The position numbers were made by a program, and so were the translations under genes. Below, piece by piece: positions 35,583 to 45,383 of a stretch of DNA of 64,000 nt. Position 1 is the stretch's first letter. Each line of letters starts with the position of its first letter. Origin of the DNA: Rhodopirellula bahusiensis (lineage in GTDB: Bacteria > Planctomycetota > Planctomycetia > Pirellulales > Pirellulaceae); contig NZ_NIZW01000029.1 of the NCBI RefSeq assembly GCF_002727185.1, positions 1 through 64,000 on the forward strand. The letters are read 5' to 3'. Under the pieces are notes generated by a model. The model was not told the DNA's origin. It did not search any database and saw only the letters and a program-made list of their open reading frames with translations.

Positions 35583-38021
35583 ATGGCCAAGGAAGGCTCC
35601 GCGTCACAAGCAGCACGCGTCATTTCAACTCCGAGCAATTTGCTCGCGAGTCCGGTGACCCTATGTCGTTCGAAAGTTCGACGTGCGATTGCTTCATTGA
35701 TTCATTCTGCGTCGATCGGTGCGGGATTGTCGTTGGCGATGTGCGCGACGACTTGGAGCGGATCTGAAGCCATTGCCGCTGAGTCAAACGTTTCGCCAAG
35801 CGTGGCCGCCGGTGCCCCATCCGCTGAAGTCAACGCTGATGCGGTTTCAAATTCGCTACCGGCAACCGAAGTTGCGTCACCAGCGGCCGCTGTCGAAACC
35901 CAAGTCCAGTTGACTGGGCCACCACTTGCCATTGATGAAGTTCTTTCGCAACGCGGCAGCATCACGTTTCGCAAGACATCGCTGCAAGAGGTGGTGTTTC
36001 TGCTGTCGGATCTTTGGAACATCAACATCGTCGCCGGTGAGAAGGTGACGGGAAACGTCTCGGGAGTCTTCAAAGAGGCACCGCTTCGAGATGTGTTGTC
36101 AGCGATCCTGACATCATCCGGGTACGGCTACATCGCGGCAGGAAATAGTCTGGTCGTGTTGCCGCTGGATGAAGTGGGCATCGGGCATCCCGACTTCGAA
36201 TCGCGTACGCTGCGTTTTCAAGCAGCCGACGAAACGGAAATGACCGCAACCATCGCGGCGGCGCAATTGTTGTTGTCCGATCGCGGGCGGATTCAACCGG
36301 TCGGTCGCGGAGCGATGTTGGTGGTCGACAAAAAGACCAATATCGATCGTGTGCAGCAAATGCTGATCGCGATGTCGCCGCAGGCTTCGGGGCAACGCTT
36401 GAATGATTCGGGCGATTCATCGTCAGCTGGGATGCAGCGTTCGGCATCCCCAAACGTCTACGATGCGATGGCGACCGAGCTCATCTACCTGACGCCTCAA
36501 TACACAGAAGCATCGGAGATGCGCGAGTCGTTGGAAGCGGCACTCGGTGAAGACGCGATCGTCGCGGTCTATGAGGCTGAAAACCGCATCATGGTCAAAG
36601 GCAATCGTGCTCAGTTGCAATTGGCGTCGCAAGCATTCAAGCAACTCGATGTGCCTCGCGCGCAGGTTCGAATCACCGCGTTGATCTACGACGTGACGTT
36701 GGCAGAACTCGAAGAGCTCGGGGTGAATTGGGGCCGTGATTTTCGCTTGAACACCACGGACGAATCGGCACTCGCTGACTTCGCAGGCAACATCGAACAA
36801 GCGGTCACGTTTGGAACCCTCGGTTCGGGCGGAGCCACGTCGATGGGCATCCGAACTTTGACGGACAACTTCGACACAAGCTTTTTGCTCAGCGCTTTGG
36901 ATAGCAGCGACGAAGCCAAGCTGCTGGCTGACCCATCGATCACCGCGATTGATCGACGTGAAGCCTCGATCAAGATTGTTCAGCAAATCCCGATTATCGC
37001 CGCGAACGCCGCGGAAGGGAGCAATGTCGTCTACGCTCAGGTTGAGTTCAAAGACGCCGGGATCATCCTGAAGGTGACACCTCGGATCAGCAACGACAAC
37101 ACAATCGAGTTGAAAGTTCAGCCCGAATACAGCGTCCAGGTTGGCGAGATCGAAAACAATCCGGTGATCGACAGCCGGACCGCAGAGACCACCGTCCGGG
37201 TTGCAAACGGTCACATGTTCACGTTGGGTGGTTTGCGACAAAAGCGAATCATTGAAGACGTCAGCGGCGTGCCTTACCTGCGAGATCTGAAATACATTGG
37301 CAAACTGTTTCGCAACCACAGCACCCAGGTGCGTGAGAGCGAACTGATCGTGTTTCTGAAGCCAGAGATCATTTCGCCTTACGACCATGGGAACCAACGA
37401 TCTCGACAAGCCCAGTGTGTCGCGACGCGCCAGTTGGACTCGATCCCGTACGCGTCGGTATGCCCGCAGACACCCTACTGTCATGATCTGAATTGTCCCA
37501 ACCACCATCCGCGACCTCGTCTCAACGGTGGGACCTACGATCTTCAAATGTTGGGTGGTGAAGGCATGGCACCCATGGAGCTGTCCTATCCCGGATTGAT
37601 CGATCCCGGACCAGTCGTCACAGGACAACTGACGCCAACGTATGAACCAGAAGAGGTGATCTCGGATTCCTTTCTGTTCGATTCCGATGCGGTGATGTTG
37701 GAGTCCCCGACTCCGAGTGGTTCGACGGATTCGTTGCCAGTTCCGATGCTGAATCATGGATCGCAGATGATGCAGGGGCGACTATCCAGCCCGAGACCTT
37801 CCGGTTCGACGGTTGCTCCGACGAGTCTTCGGAACCAAGCGAGGTTTCAACGAGACTCGATGATCGTGGCACCGGCTTCATCCAGGATGACACCCGTGAA
37901 AGTGGAGTCGTTTCGATCGCTGATCAACGAGCCACTGCGTGCAGATGTGCCCAACGAAAGTGCGAAAGATGAATTCGCAGGCTATCCAACGGTCCATGTT
38001 CGTCCGATGGAGCAACCGTGA
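35583..38021 (+). CDS. Secretin (GspD/PilQ-type outer-membrane pore)
   Basis: About 812 residues from the ATG at 35583, which has AGGAA six bases upstream; the frame also opens at 35544. The signal region is [13 protein letters not shown]. The secretin N0/N1 domains ([40 protein letters not shown]) precede the beta-barrel core, with [60 protein letters not shown] and [15 protein letters not shown]. The last 200 residues are a Pro/Ser-rich tail unusual for secretins and carry several Cys/His residues ([16 protein letters not shown]). It forms the outer-membrane exit of the secretion/pilus apparatus. Confidence 0.88.
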   Translation: MAKEGSASQAARVISTPSNLLASPVTLCRSKVRRAIASLIHSASIGAGLSLAMCATTWSGSEAIAAESNVSPSVAAGAPSAEVNADAVSNSLPATEVASPAAAVETQVQLTGPPLAIDEVLSQRGSITFRKTSLQEVVFLLSDLWNINIVAGEKVTGNVSGVFKEAPLRDVLSAILTSSGYGYIAAGNSLVVLPLDEVGIGHPDFESRTLRFQAADETEMTATIAAAQLLLSDRGRIQPVGRGAMLVVDKKTNIDRVQQMLIAMSPQASGQRLNDSGDSSSAGMQRSASPNVYDAMATELIYLTPQYTEASEMRESLEAALGEDAIVAVYEAENRIMVKGNRAQLQLASQAFKQLDVPRAQVRITALIYDVTLAELEELGVNWGRDFRLNTTDESALADFAGNIEQAVTFGTLGSGGATSMGIRTLTDNFDTSFLLSALDSSDEAKLLADPSITAIDRREASIKIVQQIPIIAANAAEGSNVVYAQVEFKDAGIILKVTPRISNDNTIELKVQPEYSVQVGEIENNPVIDSRTAETTVRVANGHMFTLGGLRQKRIIEDVSGVPYLRDLKYIGKLFRNHSTQVRESELIVFLKPEIISPYDHGNQRSRQAQCVATRQLDSIPYASVCPQTPYCHDLNCPNHHPRPRLNGGTYDLQMLGGEGMAPMELSYPGLIDPGPVVTGQLTPTYEPEEVISDSFLFDSDAVMLESPTPSGSTDSLPVPMLNHGSQMMQGRLSSPRPSGSTVAPTSLRNQARFQRDSMIVAPASSRMTPVKVESFRSLINEPLRADVPNESAKDEFAGYPTVHVRPMEQP

Positions 38022-38578
38022 TGGCCGAGCAACGTTTTGCAAGTGAGACGGAGTCTTCGCATCAGGTGGTCAACAAGAAAACCATGTCGCGACTTGCTGG
38101 CAAGTCCAGATCGCCTCGTTTGAAGTGGGCGGCGTTGTTGGTGCTGTTGTTCGCGAAGGTCGTCGTGTTGCCAGGTTGTGGCGTGGACCCCGAGTCGATC
38201 AACACCATTCGGCGAGTCGCGTTGCAGGACAGGAACACTCAGTCGGACCTTGGAATCGGTGGTGGCGAATCAACTTTAGGCTCAGTCGCATCCCCGAGAG
38301 CCTTTGAGCCACCTTTTCCGGATCGCAAAGACCCGTTTCACATCAACCAGTCTGCTCCGTCCATCGTCGCGCGTCCGACCAAGGCTTCCGAATACTTGGT
38401 GCTCGGATTCGCGGACGTGGGAAAGACACGGGCGATCATCCGGTTCGGCGAGGAGACCCAGTTCGTCTCCAAAGGGGACACGATTGGCGACGCCGAGGTC
38501 TTGGAGGTCATCCCACCACGTGTTCGTTTGAAAAACGGAAGCTTCATCTGGGAAGCCAGCATGTTCCAATCGCCATAA
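38021..38578 (+). CDS. GspC/PilP-like periplasmic lipoprotein
   Basis: A 185-residue protein starting at 38021, where its ATG shares a base with the secretin stop (a GTG at 38018 is possible). A hydrophobic segment with the lipobox VVVLPGCG (Cys about residue 55) is followed by a linker and a beta domain: [40 protein letters not shown]. This resembles the homology region of GspC and PilP, which binds the secretin N0 domain. It is the last gene of the operon, before a terminator. Confidence 0.75.
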   Translation: MAEQRFASETESSHQVVNKKTMSRLAGKSRSPRLKWAALLVLLFAKVVVLPGCGVDPESINTIRRVALQDRNTQSDLGIGGGESTLGSVASPRAFEPPFPDRKDPFHINQSAPSIVARPTKASEYLVLGFADVGKTRAIIRFGEETQFVSKGDTIGDAEVLEVIPPRVRLKNGSFIWEASMFQSP

Positions 38579-38614
38579 GCTTTCGCATCAAGGCATCGTC
38601 GACAGTTCCATCGC

Positions 38615-38649
38615 GGCCCGTATGAACCAAATCATGCGGGCCGTTTTTT
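38615..38649 (+). terminator. Rho-independent terminator of the secretion operon
   Basis: GGCCCGTATGA (38615-38625) pairs with TCATGCGGGCC (38632-38642), one wobble position, with a 6-base loop and a T6 run at 38644-38649. It follows the GspC/PilP-like gene by 36 bases. Confidence 0.85.
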
Positions 38650-38813
38650 CGTATCTATTTGGCGTTGCATCATGAATTCCTCGGGAGGAATTGGGCTGTG
38701 GAGGCCAGAGCGGTTTCTTCAGTTCTGGCCATCTGATAGGCTTGCGTTTTGCAAACCTTTTCAGCGCGAACCGGCCAAGCAATCTTGGGGCTGCTCGCAT
38801 CACCCCGACGGAA

Positions 38814-39489
38814 ATGAAATATCTGGTGCCCTGGAGGCAGTTCGTTTCTCCGCCCGCTATTCTCCGCTTTTTTCGCGGTCATCGGGTGGATCTTCCTGAT
38901 TCAGGCCTCGCCTGTCGCCGGTCAAGAACCGTCGGATGGTTTTGAAGCGATCGCGACGGTTGCCTTTCCGCCAGAGATTCTCGAAGAGCCGATCGTTTCT
39001 CGCGAAGGCTATTTTCAGCTGACTTGGGCGTTGGAGGGAGTCCCGGATTTCGAAGGGACATTTCGCGTCTCAGAATTGAGCGATCGCGAAACGGAATCCG
39101 TTGGCGACGGCTTATCGGATGGTCAGCAGGCGTTGCAGTCAACGTCGCAAGACTTCGAGTCCACTTCTCCGCAGCGCGTCGTTTATGAAGGCGCACTTCC
39201 GATTGCATTTGTATCGGGACTTCCGGACGGAACCTATCGCTACCGCGTTGAAGCGTTGGATGCAAATGGAGTCTTGATCGCAAGTTCAGACGTTCCCGCG
39301 ACGGTACAAGTTTCGCATTGGCCGGTGTGGCAAGCGATGGTGCTGTTGGTGATTGGTGCGATTGTGTTTTTGGCCGTCATCTTTGTGATCGTTCGAGGCA
39401 CGTGGATGCACCGTCCCGCAAGCTCGCTCACCTCTTCATCTCCCAGGGATCCGGCACTCGAGGAACCATCGGAAGGAAGCCGATCATGA
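38814..39489 (+). CDS. FN3-like single-pass membrane protein, apparent frameshift near the N-terminus
   Basis: The coding frame (from 38818) has the signal peptide LFSAFFAVIGWIFLIQASPVAG, one beta-sandwich domain (GYFQLTWALEGVPDFEGTFR to DGTYRYRVEALDANGVLIAS), a membrane segment (AMVLLVIGAIVFLAVIFVIV) and a short tail. No ATG, GTG or TTG opens this frame ahead of the signal peptide; the best start, ATG 38814 (MKYLVPWRQFVSPPAILRFF), is in another frame and would join it by dropping one base in the T6 run at 38868-38873. A sequencing or real frameshift is therefore likely. Its stop overlaps the symporter ATG, so it heads the seven-gene operon. Confidence 0.65.
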
Positions 39490-40934
39490 ACCATGTGTTG
39501 TTGGCAGAATCCGGGTCCATCCTCAGTGCTCAATCCGGATACATCCTGCTGGCCATCTTTGGCGTCCTATGGATTGCCCTGGGATGGTGGTGGGGCCGTC
39601 AAGCGAAGTCGTACGACGGATTCGCGGTGGCGGGACGAAACGTCGGGCTCGCCATGGGCACCGCGACGGCTGTGGCGACTTGGATCACATCCAACACAAC
39701 CATGTTGGCGCCCCAGTACGCACTGCAACTTGGGATTTGGGGAGCACTGGCATACTCCACGGCCAGCTTCGGGCTGTTTGCGTTCGCTCCCATGAGCGGC
39801 CGCATTCGGCAGTTGATGCCGAAGGGGTACACCGCGGTCGAATTCATGCGTCGTCGCTATGGTTGGTTGGGAACGATTCCGTTTTTGATTATCTCGTTGT
39901 TCTATGCGGTGACGTGGCTGGTCTCGATGTCGATGGCGGGCGGCAAGCTGCTGAATGTGTTGTCGGGTATCCCCTACGAGCACGGGATGACGGTGGTTGT
40001 TCTGGTCTGTGTGGCCTACACGTTGTTCGGCGGAATGTATGCGGTCATCGGGACGGATTTCATTCAAAGCCTGATCATTTTGGTGGGGCTTGTCGTCGTC
40101 GCGATTGCAGTTCTGACTCAGGTTGAAATTCGCGAGGTTCACGAGAGGCTCAACGAAGAGCGACCGATGTTGCTTTCTGCGTTTTTCCCCGCCGCTTTGA
40201 TGGCGCTCTTCAACAACATGCTGTTTGGTTTTGGTGAGATCTTCCACAGCAATGTGTGGTGGAGCCGCGCGTTTGCGTTGCGGGAGGGTGTCGGGCCGAA
40301 GGCTTACGCACTGGGCGGTGTGCTGTGGTTGCCCGTCCCGATCGTGGCGGGCTTCTTGGGGCTTGCCGCTCCGGCGCTGGGCATCGGAATCAGTGAACCC
40401 GACACGGCGGGCCCGTTGGTGGCCGCCACGCTGCTGGGAACCGGCGGCGCGTTGTTGGTTTTTGTGGTCGTTTTCTGTTCGCTTGCTTCCAGCATTGATA
40501 GTTTGCTGGCGGCGACATCGGACTTGATCGTCAACGACATCGCCGAACCGATTCAGGTTCGAGTGACCAAGCGGCACGTAAGTGACCCGTCCAAGCGAAA
40601 ATTATCTGCGATTGCAATCGTCGGTTTGGGAGCACTGGCTTGGATCGCGGCGCTTCCGAATGTGGGCTCGTTGGCGACGGTCCTTTTCTTTGCTGGTCCC
40701 ATGGTTGGCAGCTGCATTTGGCCGATTTTGTGCGGTTTGTACTTTCGCCGGGCCAGCCCCATCGCGGCGTGTGCGTCGATGGTTCTGGGCAGCGCGATCG
40801 GATTGGTGGCCTATTTCCAAATTGGTTGGTTCACGGCATCTTTGATCGGTGCGGCAGTTTCGGGCGTGACGTTTGCCGTCTGCTGTCAGATTTGGCCGGA
40901 CGACTTTGAATTCGCAACTTTGGCGGACGACTGA
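39486..40934 (+). CDS. Sodium:solute symporter (SSS family), DUR3-like features
   Basis: A 482-residue protein with about 13 membrane segments, starting in an ATGA overlap with the preceding gene. It has GLAMGTATAVATWITSNTTM, GIWGALAYSTASFGLFAFAP and MPKGYTAVEFMRRRYGWLG, in the order seen in SSS proteins and reminiscent of the urea transporter DUR3, then the TM8 SSIDSLLAATSDLI with the Ser residues that help bind Na+. It should import an organic solute with sodium. The neighbouring carbamoyl enzymes suggest a ureido compound; this is inferred. Confidence 0.85.
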   Translation: MNHVLLAESGSILSAQSGYILLAIFGVLWIALGWWWGRQAKSYDGFAVAGRNVGLAMGTATAVATWITSNTTMLAPQYALQLGIWGALAYSTASFGLFAFAPMSGRIRQLMPKGYTAVEFMRRRYGWLGTIPFLIISLFYAVTWLVSMSMAGGKLLNVLSGIPYEHGMTVVVLVCVAYTLFGGMYAVIGTDFIQSLIILVGLVVVAIAVLTQVEIREVHERLNEERPMLLSAFFPAALMALFNNMLFGFGEIFHSNVWWSRAFALREGVGPKAYALGGVLWLPVPIVAGFLGLAAPALGIGISEPDTAGPLVAATLLGTGGALLVFVVVFCSLASSIDSLLAATSDLIVNDIAEPIQVRVTKRHVSDPSKRKLSAIAIVGLGALAWIAALPNVGSLATVLFFAGPMVGSCIWPILCGLYFRRASPIAACASMVLGSAIGLVAYFQIGWFTASLIGAAVSGVTFAVCCQIWPDDFEFATLADD

Positions 40935-40938
40935 ACCC

Positions 40939-41058
40939 ATGTTTTCGGTTTTCTTCTTACAATTTCTTGTGATTGGCAGTCTGGTGCTTTGTGTCATCGG
41001 CGTAGCGGTGCTGATCGGATTTTTATGGATCGACTTGCGCGACAAGCAAATCTGGTAG
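40939..41058 (+). CDS. 39-residue membrane peptide, likely symporter partner
   Basis: A 39-residue frame from ATG 40939, four bases after the symporter stop and four before the carbamoyltransferase start. It is almost one transmembrane helix (LVIGSLVLCVIGVAVLIGFL) with the charged tail WIDLRDKQIW. Tight spacing on both sides and a full-length helix make chance unlikely. Small single-helix proteins accompany several SSS and related transporters, so an accessory role is plausible but untested. Confidence 0.7.
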   Translation: MFSVFFLQFLVIGSLVLCVIGVAVLIGFLWIDLRDKQIW

Positions 41059-41062
41059 TCCA

Positions 41063-42145
41063 ATGAATTCACTTTCCAATCAACAAGTTTCCGAAGCTTT
41101 GAGCTCGTCGGCGGCCAACTCCAAAGGTAAGAAGTTGTCGTCGTTGTCGTTGCTGGATGCATTCGATGGCAACATCGACCGTGAAACGCTGAAGGCTCTC
41201 GCCGGGCAGTCAATTCTCAATCCACGTCAGTTTGATCGACGTACCATTTTGGCGATTGCGCAGTTGGCGGCGCTGCTTGAGTCTCGCAACGTCGAAATGG
41301 ACAAGCCGCTGGATGGGAAGATCGCCATCACGGCTTTCTTCGAACCCAGCACCCGAACTCGGTTGTCGTTTGAAAGTGCCGTGCAGCGACTGGATGGAAA
41401 AGTCCTCTCGGTGCCTGATGGGCAGGTCACCGGCATCGCCAAAGGTGAATCGCTGGCCGACATCGGCGAGATGTTCAATACCTACGGCGACGTCGTCATC
41501 ATGCGGCACCCCGACACAGACAGCATGGACGAGATTCAGAAAAATCTGCAACGTCCACTGATTAACGCCGGCAATGGATCGGGACATCACCCAACCCAAG
41601 CCTTGATTGACTGGTACGCACTGCTGAAGTGGCGTCCCGAGTTGCACTCGGATCAGTGCCCGCCCGAAAAACGTGTTCACCTCGGCATCATCGGAACCCC
41701 TGGATCGATGCGGGCGGTGAAGAGCTTCCTGCGTTTGTCGCTGATGTTCACGGGCGCTGTCAGCAAGATCACTTTGGTTAGTGAGATGGCGGACCCGGTT
41801 GGTTTGGATTTGACCGAACCGATCGAACAGTCGCCGATTCCGATCGAGATCACGAACGATGTTCAGGAAGTCCTTCCGCAACTGGATGTGGTTTATGTGA
41901 ACTCGATCGCGTTTTTGGGCGACAGTTATCGCAACCTGGACTCTCGTTACAGTCTCGATGTGAGCAGCCCGTTCAAAGATGGTGCCGTTGTCCTGCACCC
42001 GCTCGCTCGCAATGCTGAATTGAGCGAAGACTTGGACGAAACCGAACACAATCTCTACTTCGCCCAGGCGGCTGGCGCGGTATTTGTTCGGCAAGCTCTC
42101 TTGGCGGCCGTTTTGGATCGAACCGACCGAATCAGCGGCATTTAG
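41063..42145 (+). CDS. Aspartate/ornithine carbamoyltransferase-family protein, divergent
   Basis: A 360-residue protein. Carbamoyl-phosphate residues are intact: FFEPSTRTRLSFESAVQRLD, GIAKGESLADIG (Lys), IMRHPD, GSGHHPTQALIDWY. The second-substrate side differs from PyrB: where E. coli has TRVQKER there is VNSIAFLGDSYR, and HPLPR is HPLARN. A substrate other than aspartate is therefore possible. It has about 40 extra N-terminal residues compared with PyrB. It is followed 56 bases later by an asparagine synthetase gene and sits in a cluster of carbamoyl-type hydrolases. It could still be the housekeeping PyrB of this lineage. Confidence 0.75.
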   Translation: MNSLSNQQVSEALSSSAANSKGKKLSSLSLLDAFDGNIDRETLKALAGQSILNPRQFDRRTILAIAQLAALLESRNVEMDKPLDGKIAITAFFEPSTRTRLSFESAVQRLDGKVLSVPDGQVTGIAKGESLADIGEMFNTYGDVVIMRHPDTDSMDEIQKNLQRPLINAGNGSGHHPTQALIDWYALLKWRPELHSDQCPPEKRVHLGIIGTPGSMRAVKSFLRLSLMFTGAVSKITLVSEMADPVGLDLTEPIEQSPIPIEITNDVQEVLPQLDVVYVNSIAFLGDSYRNLDSRYSLDVSSPFKDGAVVLHPLARNAELSEDLDETEHNLYFAQAAGAVFVRQALLAAVLDRTDRISGI

Positions 42146-42201
42146 ATCGCGGCGTTCGATCCTTTCTTTCAATCCATCTCTACGAAACACCAACACCATT
42201 T

Positions 42202-44121
42202 ATGTGTGGCATCACCGGATTTTGGAATCCATCTCGCACCAACGAACGCGAATTGCGTTTCTCGCTCGACCGCATGCTCGACGTTTTGGACCACCGAGGT
42301 CCTGACGAGCGTGGCAGTCGTTTCTTTCAGGAACGCGGGTTGGCGATGGGACACACTCGGTTGTCGATCATTGGATTGGCGTGCGGGCACCAACCGATCG
42401 AAACCGACGATGGTGACTACGCGGTCACGGTCAACGGCGAGTTGTATGACTACAAACGCATTCGCACGGCGCTTGCCTGCGAAGACTACAAATGCGATGG
42501 AAAGAGTGACAGTGCGATCACGCTGCCGTTGTACCTGAAGCATGATCTCGCGATGGTCGACCACCTTCGTGGTGAGTTTGCCGTTGTACTTTACGACGAC
42601 CGCAAAGAACGCCTGATCCTGATTCGCGACCGCTTTGGAGTGAAGCCGCTTTATTATGCGGTCAAAGACAACGGAATCGTTTGGGGATCCGAAGTCAAAT
42701 CCATTCTGCAGCACCCTGACATCGAACCGCGGTTGTGCCCGAAGGCTGCTGTTCACCAAATGATGCAAGTGATGGTGCCGGGATCGACCGCGTTCGAAGG
42801 CGTCGACGCTTTGTTGCCCGGCCACATGTTGGTGGTTCAGCGCAACGGTGATTCGTTGGAAGTTCAAACCAAACGCTGGTGGGATTTCGAATTTCCCGAA
42901 TCGCACGATGAGAACGCAGATCCGGAACCGTTCGTCCAAGGTGTCCAAGATCGCTTGATCGATGCCGTTGCAGCACGTTTGGAGGCTGACGTTTCGGTCG
43001 GATGTTATCTGTCCGGCGGGATCGACAGTTGCTCGATCATCGGGCTGGCCACGACGCTGCAACAGTCGCCTGTCAAAGCGTTCACGATCGCTTTCGATAG
43101 CGACGAATATGATGAATCAAACATCGCGAAACGGATGGCGGAACGAACGGGGGCCGAGCAAGAGCTGCTGCGGCTCACTGAGAAAGAGCTTTACGGGCCC
43201 GCGTTCGAACGAGCGACTTGGCACGCCGAGCGGACTTTTTACAACACGTTGGCGGTTGCCAAATGGCACATGAGTCGCCGTGTTCGGGCTTGTAATTATA
43301 AAGCCGTGATCACCGGCGAAGGCAGCGACGAGCTGTTCGGCGGCTACCCGTTCTTCAAGCGGGATTGGCTGGGCCGTGACGACGAAGGCGGCATCTTTGC
43401 GGGCGCGATTCTGGCCGAAGAAGACTTGCAGCACAGTGCCTGGCAAGACTTGTGTGGGTTCACCCCGTCGTGGATTCAGCCCTGGATGTTAGTGCTGAAG
43501 CGATTCGAGCCGATCTTGTCTTCATCGCTGACGGATTTGTTGCGGGAATATGATCCGGTCGGCGAAGTCGCCAACGCGATCGACCCGGCTCAAGTTCGCG
43601 GTCGTCATCGTTTGGACGTGTCGCAGTACACGTGGAGCAAAACGATGCTGGAGGGTCAGATCCTGACTTGGGGCGGTGACCGAATGGACATGGCGAACAG
43701 CATGGAAGCCCGCCCGGCATTCCTGGATCATCATGTTGCTGAGTACGCGACGACGATTCCGCCGAACATCCGAATTCGCAATGGCGTCGAAAAATGGGTG
43801 CTTCGCGAAGCAATGGTCAACGTCTTGCCACGCGAATTGTACGAACGCAAAAAGTTCGCTTTCATGGCACCGCCCGCCCACACCGACCCCGTCAAACGTG
43901 CCGCGGTTCAGGAAATGATCGACCATTGGCTGACGCCGTCGCGTGTCGATTCGGTTGGGTTCTTCCAGCACGACAAGTTGATGCAGTTCATCGATGACGC
44001 TTGGAAAGAAACAGATGGGACGATCGCTCGTCGAAACGACATCGTCATGAACCACGTGTTGCAACTGCACATGCTGCACGGTCAGTACGTCGAAGGTCTG
44101 CCGTTGCCGGCAGTGGATTGA
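42202..44121 (+). CDS. asnB: Asparagine synthetase (glutamine-hydrolysing)
   Basis: A 639-residue protein. Cys2 after the initiator Met is the glutaminase nucleophile (MCGITGFWNP), followed by DHRGPDERGS and TVNGELYDYKRIR. The synthetase domain has VGCYLSGGIDSCSIIGLA (PP-loop), AFTIAFDSDEYDES, ITGEGSDELFGGYPFFKRDW and MEARPAFLDHHV. It makes asparagine from aspartate, ATP and glutamine, or an analogous amide. It is 5 bases from the next gene, in the operon. Amidation of a non-standard acid is possible given the neighbours. Confidence 0.88.
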   Translation: MCGITGFWNPSRTNERELRFSLDRMLDVLDHRGPDERGSRFFQERGLAMGHTRLSIIGLACGHQPIETDDGDYAVTVNGELYDYKRIRTALACEDYKCDGKSDSAITLPLYLKHDLAMVDHLRGEFAVVLYDDRKERLILIRDRFGVKPLYYAVKDNGIVWGSEVKSILQHPDIEPRLCPKAAVHQMMQVMVPGSTAFEGVDALLPGHMLVVQRNGDSLEVQTKRWWDFEFPESHDENADPEPFVQGVQDRLIDAVAARLEADVSVGCYLSGGIDSCSIIGLATTLQQSPVKAFTIAFDSDEYDESNIAKRMAERTGAEQELLRLTEKELYGPAFERATWHAERTFYNTLAVAKWHMSRRVRACNYKAVITGEGSDELFGGYPFFKRDWLGRDDEGGIFAGAILAEEDLQHSAWQDLCGFTPSWIQPWMLVLKRFEPILSSSLTDLLREYDPVGEVANAIDPAQVRGRHRLDVSQYTWSKTMLEGQILTWGGDRMDMANSMEARPAFLDHHVAEYATTIPPNIRIRNGVEKWVLREAMVNVLPRELYERKKFAFMAPPAHTDPVKRAAVQEMIDHWLTPSRVDSVGFFQHDKLMQFIDDAWKETDGTIARRNDIVMNHVLQLHMLHGQYVEGLPLPAVD

Positions 44122-44126
44122 TTGCC

Positions 44127-45365
44127 ATGCAAGTGAATTTGGAACGGATCAAAGCCGATATTCTGGAACTATCGCAGATCGGTCGGAACTCCGATGACCA
44201 TGGCATTTACCGGATGGCGTTCACGGACGCTGACATCGAAGGGAAACGCTGGCTGATCGACCGAATTGAAGCGACTGGCTTGCCAACTTCGATCGATGGT
44301 GCGGCGAATATCTCAGCGACTCTTTCCGGCAAGACCGATCTGCCGCGCGTGTTGGTCGGATCGCACATCGACACCGTGCCCTGTGCCGGCGCACTGGATG
44401 GAACGCTGGGCGTGGTGGCTGGACTGGAATGCCTCCGCTGCTTGAAGGAATCCGGGGCCCAGCTTGATCGGACAATCGAGTTGGTTGCCTTCAGCGATGA
44501 AGAAGGCCGGTTTGGCGGGATGTTTGGATCACAATCCGTTTGTGGCCAAATCAACCCGGAAATGATCGCAACGATGACGGACATGAACGGCGTTCCTTTG
44601 CAGGACGAAATGTCACGGCATGGTTACGACCCAGTCGCAGCTTTGGACGCCGCGAGAGACCCCGAGAGTCTGCATTGCTACTTGGAAATGCACATCGAGC
44701 AGGGGCCGGTGCTGGATCGATTGCACAAATCTGTCGGGGTCGTCGACCAAATCACAGGTTTGTTCACTTGGTCGGTGCGACTCAAAGGTGAGGCCAATCA
44801 CGCGGGCACGACGCCGATGGACATGCGACACGACGCCTTCATGGGACTAGCGGACTTTGCTCATGAAGTCCCGCGGATTTTGGAGGAGAACGGCAGTGAC
44901 CGAAGTCGTGCAACGATCGGCAAGGCTCAGATCCTTCCCGGGGCGACCAACACGGTGCCGGGCTTGGTGGAGTTTGCCTTGGATGTTCGCGACACGTCGA
45001 TGGACGTGTTGGAAGATCTGGCGGACGCCTTTCGAAAAGCTCTATCGGCGATCGCACGCCGCCGCAGTTTGATGTTCGAGTTCGAGCAGAAAAGTTTGAT
45101 CAGCCCGGTGCAGTGCGGCGGTCAGATCGTGAAAACGATTCAGCAGCAAACCGAAAAATTGCAGCTCGAATACGAAATCATGCCCAGTGGGGCTGCCCAC
45201 GACGCCCAAATCATGGGAAGAATGATCCCGGTAGGTATGATCTTTGTCCCCAGCAAGTCCGGACAAAGTCACTCGCCCGCGGAATGGACCGCGTGGCAGG
45301 ACATCGAGGCGGGAGCCAACGTCTTGCTCCATTCACTCGCCGAATTGTCCGGCAAACCAGATTGA
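44127..45365 (+). CDS. M20/HyuC-type hydrolase (N-carbamoyl-amino-acid or allantoate amidohydrolase family)
   Basis: A 412-residue protein from the ATG at 44127. Zinc-site residues: VLVGSHIDTVPCAGALDGTL (His, Asp), FSDEEGRFGGMFGSQS (Glu-Glu), CYLEMHIEQGPVL (His) and SGAAHDAQIMGRMIPVG (late His), with IFVPSKSGQSHSPAEWT near the C-terminus, all typical of the hydantoinase/carbamoylase family that includes beta-ureidopropionase and AllC. It hydrolyses the ureido C-N bond, releasing CO2 and ammonia. Cytoplasmic. Which ureido acid is used is not readable. Confidence 0.88.
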   Translation: MQVNLERIKADILELSQIGRNSDDHGIYRMAFTDADIEGKRWLIDRIEATGLPTSIDGAANISATLSGKTDLPRVLVGSHIDTVPCAGALDGTLGVVAGLECLRCLKESGAQLDRTIELVAFSDEEGRFGGMFGSQSVCGQINPEMIATMTDMNGVPLQDEMSRHGYDPVAALDAARDPESLHCYLEMHIEQGPVLDRLHKSVGVVDQITGLFTWSVRLKGEANHAGTTPMDMRHDAFMGLADFAHEVPRILEENGSDRSRATIGKAQILPGATNTVPGLVEFALDVRDTSMDVLEDLADAFRKALSAIARRRSLMFEFEQKSLISPVQCGGQIVKTIQQQTEKLQLEYEIMPSGAAHDAQIMGRMIPVGMIFVPSKSGQSHSPAEWTAWQDIEAGANVLLHSLAELSGKPD

Positions 45366-45383
45366 CCGCTTTGAAAGCCCTCC

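Noticed and set aside
36423-37757. 444-codon open frame antisense to the secretin gene
   Set aside because: It is a shadow of the secretin's codon use; the plus-strand frame has clear secretin motifs and operon context.
39031-39489. Short 152-codon version of the FN3-like gene starting at TTG 39031
   Set aside because: It would cut off the signal peptide and the first strands of the domain that are clearly encoded in the same frame upstream.
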